Shown one piece after another: positions 1-8,739 of a stretch of DNA of 64,000 nucleotides; the first letter of the stretch is position 1; every line of letters starts with the position of its first letter. The position numbers and the translations under genes are program-made. Source of the stretch: an uncultured Clostridiaceae bacterium. Its GTDB lineage: Bacteria; Bacillota; Clostridia; TANB77; CAG-508. The stretch lies in the NCBI GenBank assembly GCA_949927585.1, contig CATLFA010000001.1:62001-126000 (forward strand). Direction: 5' to 3'. A model generated the notes under the pieces. The model had not been told where the DNA came from and made no database searches. It worked only from the letters and a program-made list of their open reading frames with translations.

Positions 1-938
1 ACCAACATATTCTGGTAAGAATTATAAATCTATTCAATATGAAGTAAATCCAGAAACATATTTAATAGATTATGATGAAGTTGAAAAGTTAGCTTTAGAA
101 CATTTACCAAGATTATTAATTTGTGGCGCTTCAGCATATCCTAGAACAATAGACTTTAGTCGTTTTAGAGAAATTGTTGATAAGGTCAATAAAAATATAA
201 TGGATAATGTTTTAAAAGATAATGATGATGAACTTATGATTGAATCGGAATATAATAAAAAGAAATGTTATCTTATGGCTGATATTGCTCATATAGCTGG
301 TTTGGTTGCAACAGGATTGCATCCTAGTCCATTCCCATTTTGTGATATTGTAACGACAACTACACACAAAACACTTCGTTCTGTAAGAGGAGGATTAATA
401 CTTACAAATAATGAAGAACTAGCAAAAGCGATAGATAAAGCAGTATTCCCACGGATGTCAAGGTGGAGGATTGCAAAATATCATTGCAGCTAAAGCTGTA
501 GGATTTTTAGAAGCACTACAACCAGAATTTAAAACATATATGGAACAAGTTGTTAAAAATGCTAAAGTATTAGCAGACTCACTTCAATATTGTGGTTTTG
601 ATGTTTTAACAGGAGGGACAGATAATCATTTAGTATTACTTGACCTTCGTAATAAAGGTATTACAGGACAAGAGTTAGAAAACAGATTGGCTAATTGTCA
701 TATCATAACTAATAAAAACGCTGTTCCATTTGACACAGAAAAGAAAACAATTACATCTGGAATTAGATTAGGTACTCCAGCAGTAACTTCAAGGGGTTTA
801 ATTGAGGATGATATGAGAGTTATTGCTTCTCAAATAAATCTATGTGCTAGTCCATATTATGAAAGCAATATTGGAGCAATCAAGGCTCACGTTAAGGCAT
901 TATGTGAAAAATATCCTTTATATAAGGAGGACAAATAA
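1..938 (+). CDS. glyA: Serine hydroxymethyltransferase, 5' partial, read through a +1 shift
   Basis: PLP enzyme that converts serine and tetrahydrofolate to glycine and methylene-tetrahydrofolate. The reading frame is open from base 2, so the start lies outside the window. Visible family signatures are DIAHIAGL (substrate side), TTTTHKTLR (the Lys that binds PLP), RGG, and F-P-G-C-Q-G-G followed by A-A-K-A and EALQPEF. The frame breaks inside F-P-G-x-Q-G-G: after CCA (449-451) the next triplet is CGG (452-454), and the protein resumes at GGA (453-455). The restored Gly is near-invariant in the family, so this is not decay. The stop at 936-938 is one base from the thyX start, so the two are probably co-translated. 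The enzyme would feed methylene-tetrahydrofolate to ThyX. Identity is certain; the decoding mechanism is inference. Confidence 0.95.
452..455 (+). other. CGGA recoding site 1 (glyA), P-site CCA
   Basis: Zero frame reads ttc-cca-CGG and stops 13 codons later. The conserved protein continues from GGA one base on. Gly of the P-G-x-Q-G-G motif is encoded here. Confidence 0.93.
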
Positions 939-939
939 T

Positions 940-1611
940 ATGGAAATAATAAAACCAAAAGTTGAAGTAGAAAAATATGATGGTATCAAGATAATGAAAA
1001 ATATTGAAAGAGCTTGTAGAACCTGTTATCGTTCAGAAGGAAGTATCACAGAAGAAAGTTATAAAAATCTATTAAAGAATTGTATTAATAGGGGACACGA
1101 ATCTGTATTAGAACACGAGAAAATAACTGTTAGATTTACTTGTTCTATTAACTCATATAAAGACTTAACAAGACATAGAACAGGAGCTTCTTTCTCAATA
1201 GAAAGTACTCGTTATTGTAACTACAGTAAAGATAAATTTAGTAATAGTATTAAATTTATTGACCCTGTATATATAACAAATCCAAATGATTATGCTTGTT
1301 GGAAAGAATGTATGAAAAGTATTGAAACTTTTTATATGCTTATGGCTAACAATAAAGCAACTCCAGACCAATGCAGGACTATGTTACCACACAGTGTAGC
1401 TGCTGAAGTTTGTATGACTTGTAATATTAGAGAATGGAGACACGTTTTAAGTTTAAGATGTTCAAAAATGGTTCACCCTGAAATAAGACAAATACTTATT
1501 CCATTACTTCTTAGATTTAAAGAAGATATGCCAGAACTATTTGGGGATATTGAATACGATGTTGATTTTCCTAAAGAGTGGTATGCAGAAATAACTACAA
1601 TGGAGGGATAA
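940..1611 (+). CDS. thyX: Flavin-dependent thymidylate synthase ThyX
   Basis: Makes dTMP from dUMP using methylene-tetrahydrofolate, FAD and NADPH. The protein has 224 residues, normal for ThyX. Family marks are HESVLEHE (residues 53-60), RHR (78-80) and ESTRYCNY (88-95), then LPHSVAAE and a C-terminal basic helix. The RHR-to-S spacing looks one residue longer than in the textbook motif. Start ATG at 940 has AAGGAGG seven bases upstream; a longer in-frame extension to 844 overlaps glyA and lacks a ribosome site. AGG encodes Arg here (for example residue 51), so AGG is not reassigned. It sits between glyA and a nucleotidase, a small thymidylate-supply operon. Confidence 0.95.
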   Translation: MEIIKPKVEVEKYDGIKIMKNIERACRTCYRSEGSITEESYKNLLKNCINRGHESVLEHEKITVRFTCSINSYKDLTRHRTGASFSIESTRYCNYSKDKFSNSIKFIDPVYITNPNDYACWKECMKSIETFYMLMANNKATPDQCRTMLPHSVAAEVCMTCNIREWRHVLSLRCSKMVHPEIRQILIPLLLRFKEDMPELFGDIEYDVDFPKEWYAEITTMEG

Positions 1612-1614
1612 ATT

Positions 1615-2403
1615 ATGATAGTAGGAATTGATATTGATGATACAATGACTAATCATTGTGAATCTTGGTTTCAGGTTTATAATGACCATTTTAAAACAGA
1701 AAATGTTGAGAATTTAAAGAAAGAAGATGCTTACACTTGGGATTTCTATAACGATTGGGAAGAAGAAGAAAAGAATCGTTTACACGAAGCTTTACTTTCT
1801 GGACATCCAGATTATTATAAACATCTTAAACTTCTACCAAATGTAAAAGGAACAATAGCAAAAATTATTAATAGTGATAATAAGGTAATAATTATATCTG
1901 CTACATCTAAAAATCTACAAGAAAATAAAAAGAAATGGATTTTAGAACAAATACCAATTCTTACTGAGGATGATATAATATTTACTACTAATAAATCTTT
2001 AATAAATGTTGATATTATGATTGATGATAATCTTAATTATGCAAAAGATTTTAATTGCCCATATCTATTATACAAACAACCTTGGAATACTAATAGACAA
2101 CAAAATGAATATCCTAAGAATATTATTAAAGTTAGTGACTGGGATGAGGTAGAAAGAGTATTGTGTGATATGAAAGCAATTAATTCCACTATTGAAAGTA
2201 TAGATACAATATTCTCAAGTGCAACTCAAAAATTAATAGATGGAATAAAAAATGCAAAAACAGATGAAGAATGTATGAATGTATTAAATCCTTATATTAA
2301 GTTATGGCAACAACAAGGAATGTTAATAGGAATGAAACAAATTAATGAAGCATCTGTAATGATAACTGAAGAAGTTATGAAAAGTATGCAAGAGTTCAAA
2401 TAA
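1615..2403 (+). CDS. HAD-family 5'(3')-deoxyribonucleotidase-like protein
   Basis: Probable phosphatase acting on deoxynucleoside monophosphates (NT5C type). The N-terminus has the HAD motif I D-I-D-D-T (residues 6-10), a Ser/Thr motif II in IISATS, a Lys-rich stretch, and motif IV in D-I-M-I-D-D-N. The family usually ends near residue 180. Here about 80 extra residues follow, predicted helical, with no domain I recognise. Start ATG at 1615 has GGAGGG just upstream, three bases after thyX. Substrate is inferred from family and from the neighbouring thymidylate genes. Confidence 0.8.
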   Translation: MIVGIDIDDTMTNHCESWFQVYNDHFKTENVENLKKEDAYTWDFYNDWEEEEKNRLHEALLSGHPDYYKHLKLLPNVKGTIAKIINSDNKVIIISATSKNLQENKKKWILEQIPILTEDDIIFTTNKSLINVDIMIDDNLNYAKDFNCPYLLYKQPWNTNRQQNEYPKNIIKVSDWDEVERVLCDMKAINSTIESIDTIFSSATQKLIDGIKNAKTDEECMNVLNPYIKLWQQQGMLIGMKQINEASVMITEEVMKSMQEFK

Positions 2404-2416
2404 AAACATAAAAAAC

Positions 2417-2444
2417 TAGGGTATAGGTTTTAACCTATACCCTA
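2417..2444. terminator. Bidirectional terminator between convergent operons
   Basis: Perfect 11-bp stem TAGGGTATAGG / CCTATACCCTA with loop TTTTAA. A-rich bases flank one side and TAAAATATTTT the other. It separates the + strand nucleotide operon from the - strand endolysin. Confidence 0.9.
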
Positions 2445-2458
2445 AAATATTTTAAAAA

Positions 2459-3643
2459 TTATTGAACGTCTGATTTATATACCCAACTCATAATTTCTTT
2501 TAATAATACTCCATCTGGATGTGTATTACCACTACCAACTTGCATTATTGTATATTGCTTTCCTTTTATAGAGTTTGGTATATTTTGTCCTGTACAGTAT
2601 TTTTGAGCACTTGTTTTAAGTGTAACTCTTTGTCCTTTACTAAAACTAGCAGGAACACTTGGTTGTGGAGCTGGTGTAGAATTGCCACCTACAATACAGT
2701 TATCATTTACCCAACCGATATTACCATTATTTAATAGGTATGGATTCTTTGCTCCATTTACTATTTTTGTAATGGTTCCTGTTTTAACTGCTGGTGTTAG
2801 TTTTTTTGTAGATTGAGATGTAGTATATACTCCGTTTATTGTAACAGTTTCTCCTACATAGTGTCCTTGAGGTGTTGGTTGTGAAGGTTGTGGTTGAGGG
2901 TTAGATTCTCCAGATTTACTTGTATAATCTAAACAAATCCATCCTGCTCCGCTTTTTAATTTTCCCCAATTGCCTTGTGTTTCAACTATTGTGTATGTAC
3001 CTTTATCTCTAATTTGTCCTGTTATAGGATATTGAGTTCCTGCTCCAGCTCTTATGTTTAATGCTCCAGTAGTTACTCTTACTAAATAACTATCTGAAGG
3101 ATTTGGTGTAGGAGTAGGTGTTGGTGTAGGAACCGAAGTTCCAGATAATTTTCCATATTCTTCTCTTACCATATTCCAGAATCTTTCTATTCCTTCATCA
3201 AGTGTTCTATGAGGACAATATTTTCCACTTCTGTATTGATGTGTATTTATAACTTTTGTTCCTATAGTATCTAATCCCCATCCATATTGTAACATTAATC
3301 TTGCAGTCAATTCGGCAGCATTTCTTTCAGCAGTGTGGAATCTATCTCCACCTGATTTACTATAACAGATTTCGATTCCTATTGTATATCTATTACCGAA
3401 ACCATTTCTACCATCACCAGCGTGCCAAGCATTTCTATCTAAAGGAATACCTTGTACTGCCCTAACATCATCAACTGCATAATGGAATGATGTAGAACTA
3501 CTATTTGTAATCATATAAGATACCTCATTCTTCGCACTTGCATCATTAGCAGTATTATGAATTGTGATTCCTTGTGGAGCCATAGCATAAGGTGCTTTTA
3601 ATGACCATTTGCTAGATGGACATAACATTTGAATTATTTCCAT
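2459..3643 (-). CDS. Endolysin: N-acetylmuramoyl-L-alanine amidase with SH3-type wall-binding repeats
   Basis: Cell-wall hydrolase of 394 residues for lysis. The N-terminal 160 residues are an Amidase_2 domain: zinc ligands are the His of IHNTAND, the His in NTHQYRSG and the Cys/His of YCPHRT, with AWHAGDG and IGIEICY core motifs. A Pro-Thr linker follows, then a clear SH3b domain (ALNIRAGAG, WGKL, GWICLDY), and two further SH3-like modules that are probably wall-binding. No signal peptide is seen, so a holin is needed. It is the last gene of the late transcript, ending at the convergent terminator. Confidence 0.93.
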   Translation of the reverse strand: MEIIQMLCPSSKWSLKAPYAMAPQGITIHNTANDASAKNEVSYMITNSSSTSFHYAVDDVRAVQGIPLDRNAWHAGDGRNGFGNRYTIGIEICYSKSGGDRFHTAERNAAELTARLMLQYGWGLDTIGTKVINTHQYRSGKYCPHRTLDEGIERFWNMVREEYGKLSGTSVPTPTPTPTPNPSDSYLVRVTTGALNIRAGAGTQYPITGQIRDKGTYTIVETQGNWGKLKSGAGWICLDYTSKSGESNPQPQPSQPTPQGHYVGETVTINGVYTTSQSTKKLTPAVKTGTITKIVNGAKNPYLLNNGNIGWVNDNCIVGGNSTPAPQPSVPASFSKGQRVTLKTSAQKYCTGQNIPNSIKGKQYTIMQVGSGNTHPDGVLLKEIMSWVYKSDVQ

Positions 3644-3667
3644 ATTACATTACTTCCTTTCTTTTAA

Positions 3668-3820
3668 TTAACCATCATTTTCTTCGTTATCAATATCTTC
3701 TCCAACACCATCATCTTGATATTCTGACCAATCATTTTCTGGGTCATTTACACAAACTTCTCCTAATGCTGGGTCATATTCTAAAACTTCTGTTGATTCT
3801 AGCCAATTTTTTTCTTCCAT
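3668..3820 (-). CDS. Small acidic protein (50 aa)
   Basis: Short gene with a strong ribosome site (AAAAGGAGGA, then ATG at 3820) directly before the endolysin. About a third of residues are Asp or Glu; the C-terminus is especially acidic. It contains no Cys, membrane segment or known motif. Position between holin-like gene and endolysin suggests a lysis-cassette role, for example an accessory or inhibitor, but nothing in the sequence proves it. Confidence 0.65.
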   Translation of the reverse strand: MEEKNWLESTEVLEYDPALGEVCVNDPENDWSEYQDDGVGEDIDNEENDG

Positions 3821-3850
3821 AAAAATTTCCTCCTTTTGGAACTTATAATA

Positions 3851-3912
3851 TCAAAAATAAGACGTTAAATTTCTTAGACATATAATTTGTTGTCTAATGT
3901 ATTTTAACGTCT
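3851..3912 (-). terminator. Long-stem terminator after the holin-like gene
   Basis: On the - strand GACGTTAAA pairs with TTTAACGTC, enclosing a second stem TTAGACA/TGTCTAA, and is followed by TTATTTTTT. Sits between the holin-like gene and the small acidic gene, so the last two genes may be partly uncoupled. Confidence 0.75.
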
Positions 3913-3920
3913 CTATGGGC

Positions 3921-3940
3921 ATCCTCATTCGTCTGAGGAT
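3921..3940 (-). terminator. Short hairpin directly after the holin-like stop codon
   Basis: ATCCTCA/TGAGGAT, 7 bp, 3 bases after the stop of the holin-like gene. No U-tract of its own; may protect the mRNA 3' end or act with the following terminator. Confidence 0.45.
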
Positions 3941-3943
3941 ATA

Positions 3944-4294
3944 TTATTCTTCTATTTTAACTTCTTCTTTTGTTTCTTCAATTACTTCAACTTTACATTC
4001 ATTAGTAGGTAATTTTAAAGCAGATTCGATTTGGTCGAATACACTTTGAATAAATGATTCGATAATTGAATCTGGGATAAATCCCAAAAATGGAACTAAT
4101 TGTTGTATGTAATCTATTGCACCTTGCATTTTTACTTTTCCCTCTTCTGTTGCCATTTTTTCTTGAACATAAACAATAGCATCTATTGCAGCTTGTCTAA
4201 GTCCTTTCTTCTTTAGTAAGAACCATATTAGTCCTATTACCACTACAACAAATACTACTAGTGGTAACCAATTTGCAGCTAACCATTCTATCAT
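3944..4294 (-). CDS. Holin-like membrane protein (LL-H type layout)
   Basis: 116 residues. A single membrane segment (about residues 8-27, very rich in Val, Leu and Ile), then KKKG, then an amphipathic helical cytoplasmic domain with an acidic end. This layout, length and the AIDAIVYVQEK-like region resemble LL-H family phage holins. It lies two genes upstream of the endolysin. A different holin with the class III layout lies at 22087-22411, so this phage may carry two, or one may be an antiholin. Confidence 0.6.
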   Translation of the reverse strand: MIEWLAANWLPLVVFVVVVIGLIWFLLKKKGLRQAAIDAIVYVQEKMATEEGKVKMQGAIDYIQQLVPFLGFIPDSIIESFIQSVFDQIESALKLPTNECKVEVIEETKEEVKIEE

Positions 4295-4344
4295 AGTTAT
4301 CTACCTCCTTTTAAAAATTTAATTATATATTTAATTATATAATT

Positions 4345-5103
4345 CTACATTTGAACTGTCCTATCTACTTTTATAGATATCCTAAATTTATCATTATCAC
4401 AAGCAGCATAGTTCCTAGAATATGGACGTACATTTACTTCACCATTATAAACACATAAAGTTTGTGCCCTACTATCATTTAAAAAGTTTTTAATAAATTG
4501 ACATAATGCAGAATTTTTGTCATTACTTTCTAATACTGTTGTATGTCCAGATGATAACCAAGTGAAAGTATAATCATAATCATTTAGTAAAGTTTGATTC
4601 AACTCACTCCATCTTCCACTTCTAAATGGATTTGCAGTATTCCCTCCAGCATAACAATTTTTTAAATTTGACATCCTAAGATGTCCAACTGCGTTATCGT
4701 TATAATATCCTGCACCACTTCTTCTGTTTAATTCTATTCTAACGTATTTAACATCAAAATTTAATACATTACTTCCACCAACACTTGGCTTCCCTGCTGA
4801 GCTAAAGAAATGTCCACAAGATTGTTGAGATTTACCATCACTACCCCAATAGAATCCTTGATACGCAACATCTGTTCTCCAAGAACCTTTTTCTACGTTA
4901 CTATTATATCCACTACGTAACGTCATACATTGATAAGAAACATTATCTGTTATATCTATTATTGATACATCTGTTTCAACAACTTGTCTAGGATAAATCT
5001 GTCCAGCAGAATTATATATATAAGCATTACCATTTTGTCTTAATGCTGTACCACTATTTTGAATACCATCACTACGATAATATCCATAATCACTTGCTGC
5101 CAT
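4345..5103 (-). CDS. Tail-tip/fibre protein, unknown family
   Basis: 252 residues, rich in Ser, Asn, Tyr and Gly, with no coiled coil or membrane segment; suggests a beta-rich distal domain. Contains Y-Y-R-S-D-G-I-Q-N near the start. It follows the shaft-like 300-residue protein and ends the baseplate cluster. I do not recognise the family; receptor-binding or baseplate cover are guesses from context. Confidence 0.6.
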   Translation of the reverse strand: MAASDYGYYRSDGIQNSGTALRQNGNAYIYNSAGQIYPRQVVETDVSIIDITDNVSYQCMTLRSGYNSNVEKGSWRTDVAYQGFYWGSDGKSQQSCGHFFSSAGKPSVGGSNVLNFDVKYVRIELNRRSGAGYYNDNAVGHLRMSNLKNCYAGGNTANPFRSGRWSELNQTLLNDYDYTFTWLSSGHTTVLESNDKNSALCQFIKNFLNDSRAQTLCVYNGEVNVRPYSRNYAACDNDKFRISIKVDRTVQM

Positions 5104-5113
5104 ATTATCCCTC

Positions 5114-6016
5114 CTAATCTACTGTTTGTATAAATGCATCTCCTCTACCTAAAGGTTGAGTACTTCCGTGAACATATAATTTATGTAAAGGGCTTGCTCC
5201 CCAATGGAATTCTATATATTCTGCTGTAGAACGAAATGCTCCACTAGTACGAATATCTTTTGATGCTGTTATTGTTTCTGATGTAGAAATAGCTCCACTA
5301 GCAGAAAGTGTTTTAACTGTTGTAGTATTCTTACTATCTAATTTTGTATTAACTGTTAGATTTGCAGTAGTTATTGTTCCTGTAGTAGTCTGGTCTCCAT
5401 TTGTTTTTATTCCTCCGTTTGCAGTTAATAAACCAGAAACAGTTAATGTACTAGCAAAAGTAGTTTCTTTATTAACTTTTAACTTTGTAGTTTCAATTCC
5501 ATCAGTATGAGTAACTGTAACTTTTCCACTAGAAGTAATCCCCACAACATTTAATCCTTTAGTAATAGTTGCACTACCTGTAACATTTAAAGCTTCACTT
5601 GTTCCATTATTTAAAACTAATTTCTTAAATGTATACGTATGGTCTGCTGAATCATCTATATCTCTTCTTAATCTATTATTAATTGCAGTTACTAAATTAG
5701 AACCACCTTGTAATTGTGTTATATCACCTAAATCACTATTATATTTACTCTTATCCAATTTATCTTTCTCAAGTCTTTTTAATTCGTTTTTAAATGAAAT
5801 TAATGTTTCATATATTGGTGTATCATAAATTTTTTGGTCTTCTACAGATGTTCCATCTGGTTTTATACCTAAATTTCTTATAATTGCATTTATAGTATCC
5901 CTATTAAGATTTAAGTTTTCTTCCAAATGATTTAGGTTATTTTGGTCAATTGATGGTGGTAAATAATTATGCCAATTTACCTGTGAGTAACTTTCTATTT
6001 CTTCTAAACTTGCCAT
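5114..6016 (-). CDS. Tail-fibre shaft protein
   Basis: 300 residues. The N-terminus (about 100 residues) is helical and contains INRLRRDI. From about residue 120 there are many short Thr/Ser/Val-rich beta repeats built on GTITT, TKLKVNKET and SGLLTANGG, typical of trimeric beta-helical fibre shafts. It ends in a compact region with HWGASPLHKLYVHG. It lies between a small baseplate protein and another fibre-like gene. No enzymatic motif seen. Confidence 0.65.
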   Translation of the reverse strand: MASLEEIESYSQVNWHNYLPPSIDQNNLNHLEENLNLNRDTINAIIRNLGIKPDGTSVEDQKIYDTPIYETLISFKNELKRLEKDKLDKSKYNSDLGDITQLQGGSNLVTAINNRLRRDIDDSADHTYTFKKLVLNNGTSEALNVTGSATITKGLNVVGITSSGKVTVTHTDGIETTKLKVNKETTFASTLTVSGLLTANGGIKTNGDQTTTGTITTANLTVNTKLDSKNTTTVKTLSASGAISTSETITASKDIRTSGAFRSTAEYIEFHWGASPLHKLYVHGSTQPLGRGDAFIQTVD

Positions 6017-6031
6017 AACCCTCTCCCTTCT

Positions 6032-6430
6032 TTAACGATTATAAATATTGTTCCTAAATAATATAAAAGCATTTGATAATTTATTATCTGTATAAGCAAT
6101 TGTTACTACTGATTGGGGAAACATATGGTCTCTTAAATCAAGACAAGCACAAGGAACACTATTTAAACAGAAATCATTTACCTCATCATTAAAAGTATCA
6201 GAATCTATTTTCCCATTATCTAAGTCTGATTTTAGTGTTTTATATTTATTAAAATCATCTTGCAATATAACTCTAAATGTTCCATAGTGAGTTTCATCAT
6301 CACTTTCAATTACATAACCAATTTTTGTTCTCAAGCAATTTTTTGTTTCCTCAGGAATAATTTTATTTATCCAATCTCTTAATATTGTTAATAATCTATT
6401 CGCTAAAGAATTCTGCTCTAAATTATCCAT
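6032..6430 (-). CDS. Small baseplate-region protein (132 aa)
   Basis: Unrecognised soluble protein, two bases from the upstream hub-like gene, so probably co-translated. It has a mixed alpha/beta pattern with a central CLNSVPCACLDL segment. Position after the hub-like protein suggests a baseplate wedge or connector role; this is context only. Confidence 0.6.
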   Translation of the reverse strand: MDNLEQNSLANRLLTILRDWINKIIPEETKNCLRTKIGYVIESDDETHYGTFRVILQDDFNKYKTLKSDLDNGKIDSDTFNDEVNDFCLNSVPCACLDLRDHMFPQSVVTIAYTDNKLSNAFILFRNNIYNR

Positions 6431-6432
6431 AG

Positions 6433-7656
6433 TTAATCCCCCATTTTCATATTATTTAAAATTTTTTCTAGTTCACTTACAGATATTACTGACATACTCA
6501 TTTGACCTATTCCCAAAGGAATAGATAAGCTATTAATTAAAAACTTTTCTTGTTCTAAATGATTCTTTTCGTTTGGAATAGTAATAAGTTTATTAACATC
6601 CAAATGATACATCGGAACAGTTTGTATATTTAAACTAGATTGTAATATTGTATTTCTTCTTAATAAATAATTTGCCCAATCCTGACATAATTTGTCACTA
6701 TAATAATTTGAATCTTCAAATACTTTTGTCTTTTTCCCAATTCTTTGTACACATAAATCACTTTGGATATTTGTATTAGTTGCTCTTCCAGCTGCCATAT
6801 AACCATTTGTCGTAGCACCAACACACAATATGTCATTATATACTTCATTAAATTGATAATCTCTACTTCTTCCTAAAATTTCACAGTTATCTTGAGTAAA
6901 ACTATGAACAATTTCTTTATTATAGTCTAATAAATCATCTTCATTTGGTTCTATATTTAACCTACCAACTACATCATAATATATACAACCTGCGAGCATT
7001 GTATTGAATTGTAATAATACATCTGCATACGTTTGACCACGGTCAATGTCTGATGTAAATGGGGTTTTTAAAACAGATACTATTTGATTGTTAGATAATG
7101 TTGTTGTTTTACTTTTAAAATAAGTACTTATATTTGGTTGTATATTATCTACAGGATATCCATTTCCCTTATCTGTCATTAATAATTTTTTTGTTGCAGT
7201 GAAAATATCTGAATTTACTGGAACTTTATATTTTCCATCTAATGTTCCAAATACAGTTCCATCTAATCCTCCCCATTTATCTACACAGTTAATTTGAATA
7301 CATTTTGTAGATGGATTCATAATATCAGTTGGATTAGTGATATAGAACACTCCTTGCTGTATAAAGTAAGGAGTGTCTTCTATATATAATCCAAGGTAAA
7401 GCTTTACTTTTTGTCCTAACCATATTTTGTTTACATCTATATCATATTTTCCATCTGGATTATGAATTTGTAAGTTAAATGTCCTTCTACATCCATTTTG
7501 ATTTGAGATATTTAATGTACCATTAGTATTATATAACGAAGTAGTTATCTCGTGAGATATTGTATCGTCTGGATTTAACCATTCTAATTTCAAACAAGGA
7601 ACTATAACAGGTTTTTCTAATGCATCTAAATAATCATAAAATGTTACATTACTCAT
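6433..7656 (-). CDS. Baseplate hub-like / tail-tip protein
   Basis: 407 residues. Opens with a beta-rich module that describes itself by H-E-I-T, T-F-N-L-Q-I-H-N-P-D-G-K-Y and Q-Q-G-V-F-Y-I, a pattern common in phage proteins of the gp27/late-control hub family, followed by an alpha/beta domain. Gene order (tape measure, large tail-tip protein, several middle genes, then this) fits a tail-tip hub. Assignment is by general resemblance and position, not by a catalytic motif. Confidence 0.6.
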   Translation of the reverse strand: MSNVTFYDYLDALEKPVIVPCLKLEWLNPDDTISHEITTSLYNTNGTLNISNQNGCRRTFNLQIHNPDGKYDIDVNKIWLGQKVKLYLGLYIEDTPYFIQQGVFYITNPTDIMNPSTKCIQINCVDKWGGLDGTVFGTLDGKYKVPVNSDIFTATKKLLMTDKGNGYPVDNIQPNISTYFKSKTTTLSNNQIVSVLKTPFTSDIDRGQTYADVLLQFNTMLAGCIYYDVVGRLNIEPNEDDLLDYNKEIVHSFTQDNCEILGRSRDYQFNEVYNDILCVGATTNGYMAAGRATNTNIQSDLCVQRIGKKTKVFEDSNYYSDKLCQDWANYLLRRNTILQSSLNIQTVPMYHLDVNKLITIPNEKNHLEQEKFLINSLSIPLGIGQMSMSVISVSELEKILNNMKMGD

Positions 7657-7670
7657 TTACATTCTCCTTC

Positions 7671-8720
7671 CTATACAGTTAATATCTCCCATCCGATTTG
7701 ATTTCTTATATCATCTACTCCATCTTCTAATGCACTAATTCTATCTACATTATCTGCAACCACATCTCTTGTCTTTACATATTCTTGATAATGAGTGTTT
7801 TCTCTTGCATCTAATGCAGCTAAATCATTATTTGTCTTATCAGTTTTTTGTACTAAACCAGCTATATCTGTTTCATTTTTTGTAACTCTTGTTACTGTAT
7901 TATTTAATAAAGTATTTGTATTATTTAAGTCAGATTGTTTAGCATAAAAACTAGGTTCTTCTCCACCAAACAATTCACTGTCTTTCGCCATTGTTGCAAC
8001 ATCTGCTAAATCTGCGTGCTCAGCGTGAACGGCTTCAGGCACTTTTGTTGTACCATCCATTATACTATCTAACCTATCTTTATTATCAATAGTTTTTTGA
8101 TTTATTTCTTTTATCGCTCCACATACTGTTTTCGCAGTTATATCAGAATTATTTAAAATATCATCTCTATTACCTACAAAATCATTTAGACTTTTAAAAT
8201 CAGATAAAATCTTTTGTATGATAGTTGTTACACTATAATCATCATCAAATTTTACATTTAAACCTGTTAATGTAACGCTATCTTTTGCTGTTCTGTCGTG
8301 TGAGACTACATCTGGTTTATTATTAGGGTTCTCATTATCTATCGTTTCATATTCTCTATTATAAAATGTAAATGTATAAGGGTCTGCATTTCCTTGTTCA
8401 TTTATACCTAATTCAACTTCAACAAAAGCTGTTTTTGCATTCTCATAGGCGGTTTCCCTTGCAAATGCATCCCACGCATATAATAAATATTTGTTCCAAG
8501 TTCTAGTAACCTCAGACCAATTATATACTCTTTCATTACCTTCATCTAAAACTAATTTAAAATGTGCTTTATAATCATCCGTCAAATTCTGCTTATCTAT
8601 TGTACTTAAACTTAGAAAGTTGTTAGGAATATATCTTGCTACATTTTCAAAGTTTGTATTTAAAATTTCACGGATATTTCTTGCTCTATCATTATTGTAA
8701 AATTTTTCTATTAATGCCAT
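7671..8720 (-). CDS. Baseplate-attached fibre protein with C-terminal coiled coil
   Basis: 349 residues. Begins MALIEKFYNNDR and has an N-terminal globular region of about 190 residues that may dock to the baseplate. The C-terminal 120 residues carry Asn- and Leu-spaced heptads (LNNTNTLLNNTVTRV, TDIAGLVQKTDK) typical of trimeric fibre stalks. It sits between two other tail-tip genes. Function beyond structural is unknown. Confidence 0.6.
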   Translation of the reverse strand: MALIEKFYNNDRARNIREILNTNFENVARYIPNNFLSLSTIDKQNLTDDYKAHFKLVLDEGNERVYNWSEVTRTWNKYLLYAWDAFARETAYENAKTAFVEVELGINEQGNADPYTFTFYNREYETIDNENPNNKPDVVSHDRTAKDSVTLTGLNVKFDDDYSVTTIIQKILSDFKSLNDFVGNRDDILNNSDITAKTVCGAIKEINQKTIDNKDRLDSIMDGTTKVPEAVHAEHADLADVATMAKDSELFGGEEPSFYAKQSDLNNTNTLLNNTVTRVTKNETDIAGLVQKTDKTNNDLAALDARENTHYQEYVKTRDVVADNVDRISALEDGVDDIRNQIGWEILTV

Positions 8721-8739
8721 TTACAATTCCCTTCCTTTC

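Noticed and set aside
400..520. Intron or intein splitting SHMT
   Set aside because: The conserved motif is continuous apart from one base, leaving no room for an insert.
940..1611. AGG or UGA reassignment as in some Bacilli and Mollicutes
   Set aside because: AGG falls at Arg-compatible positions in ThyX and UGA ends genes normally, so only CGG behaves oddly.
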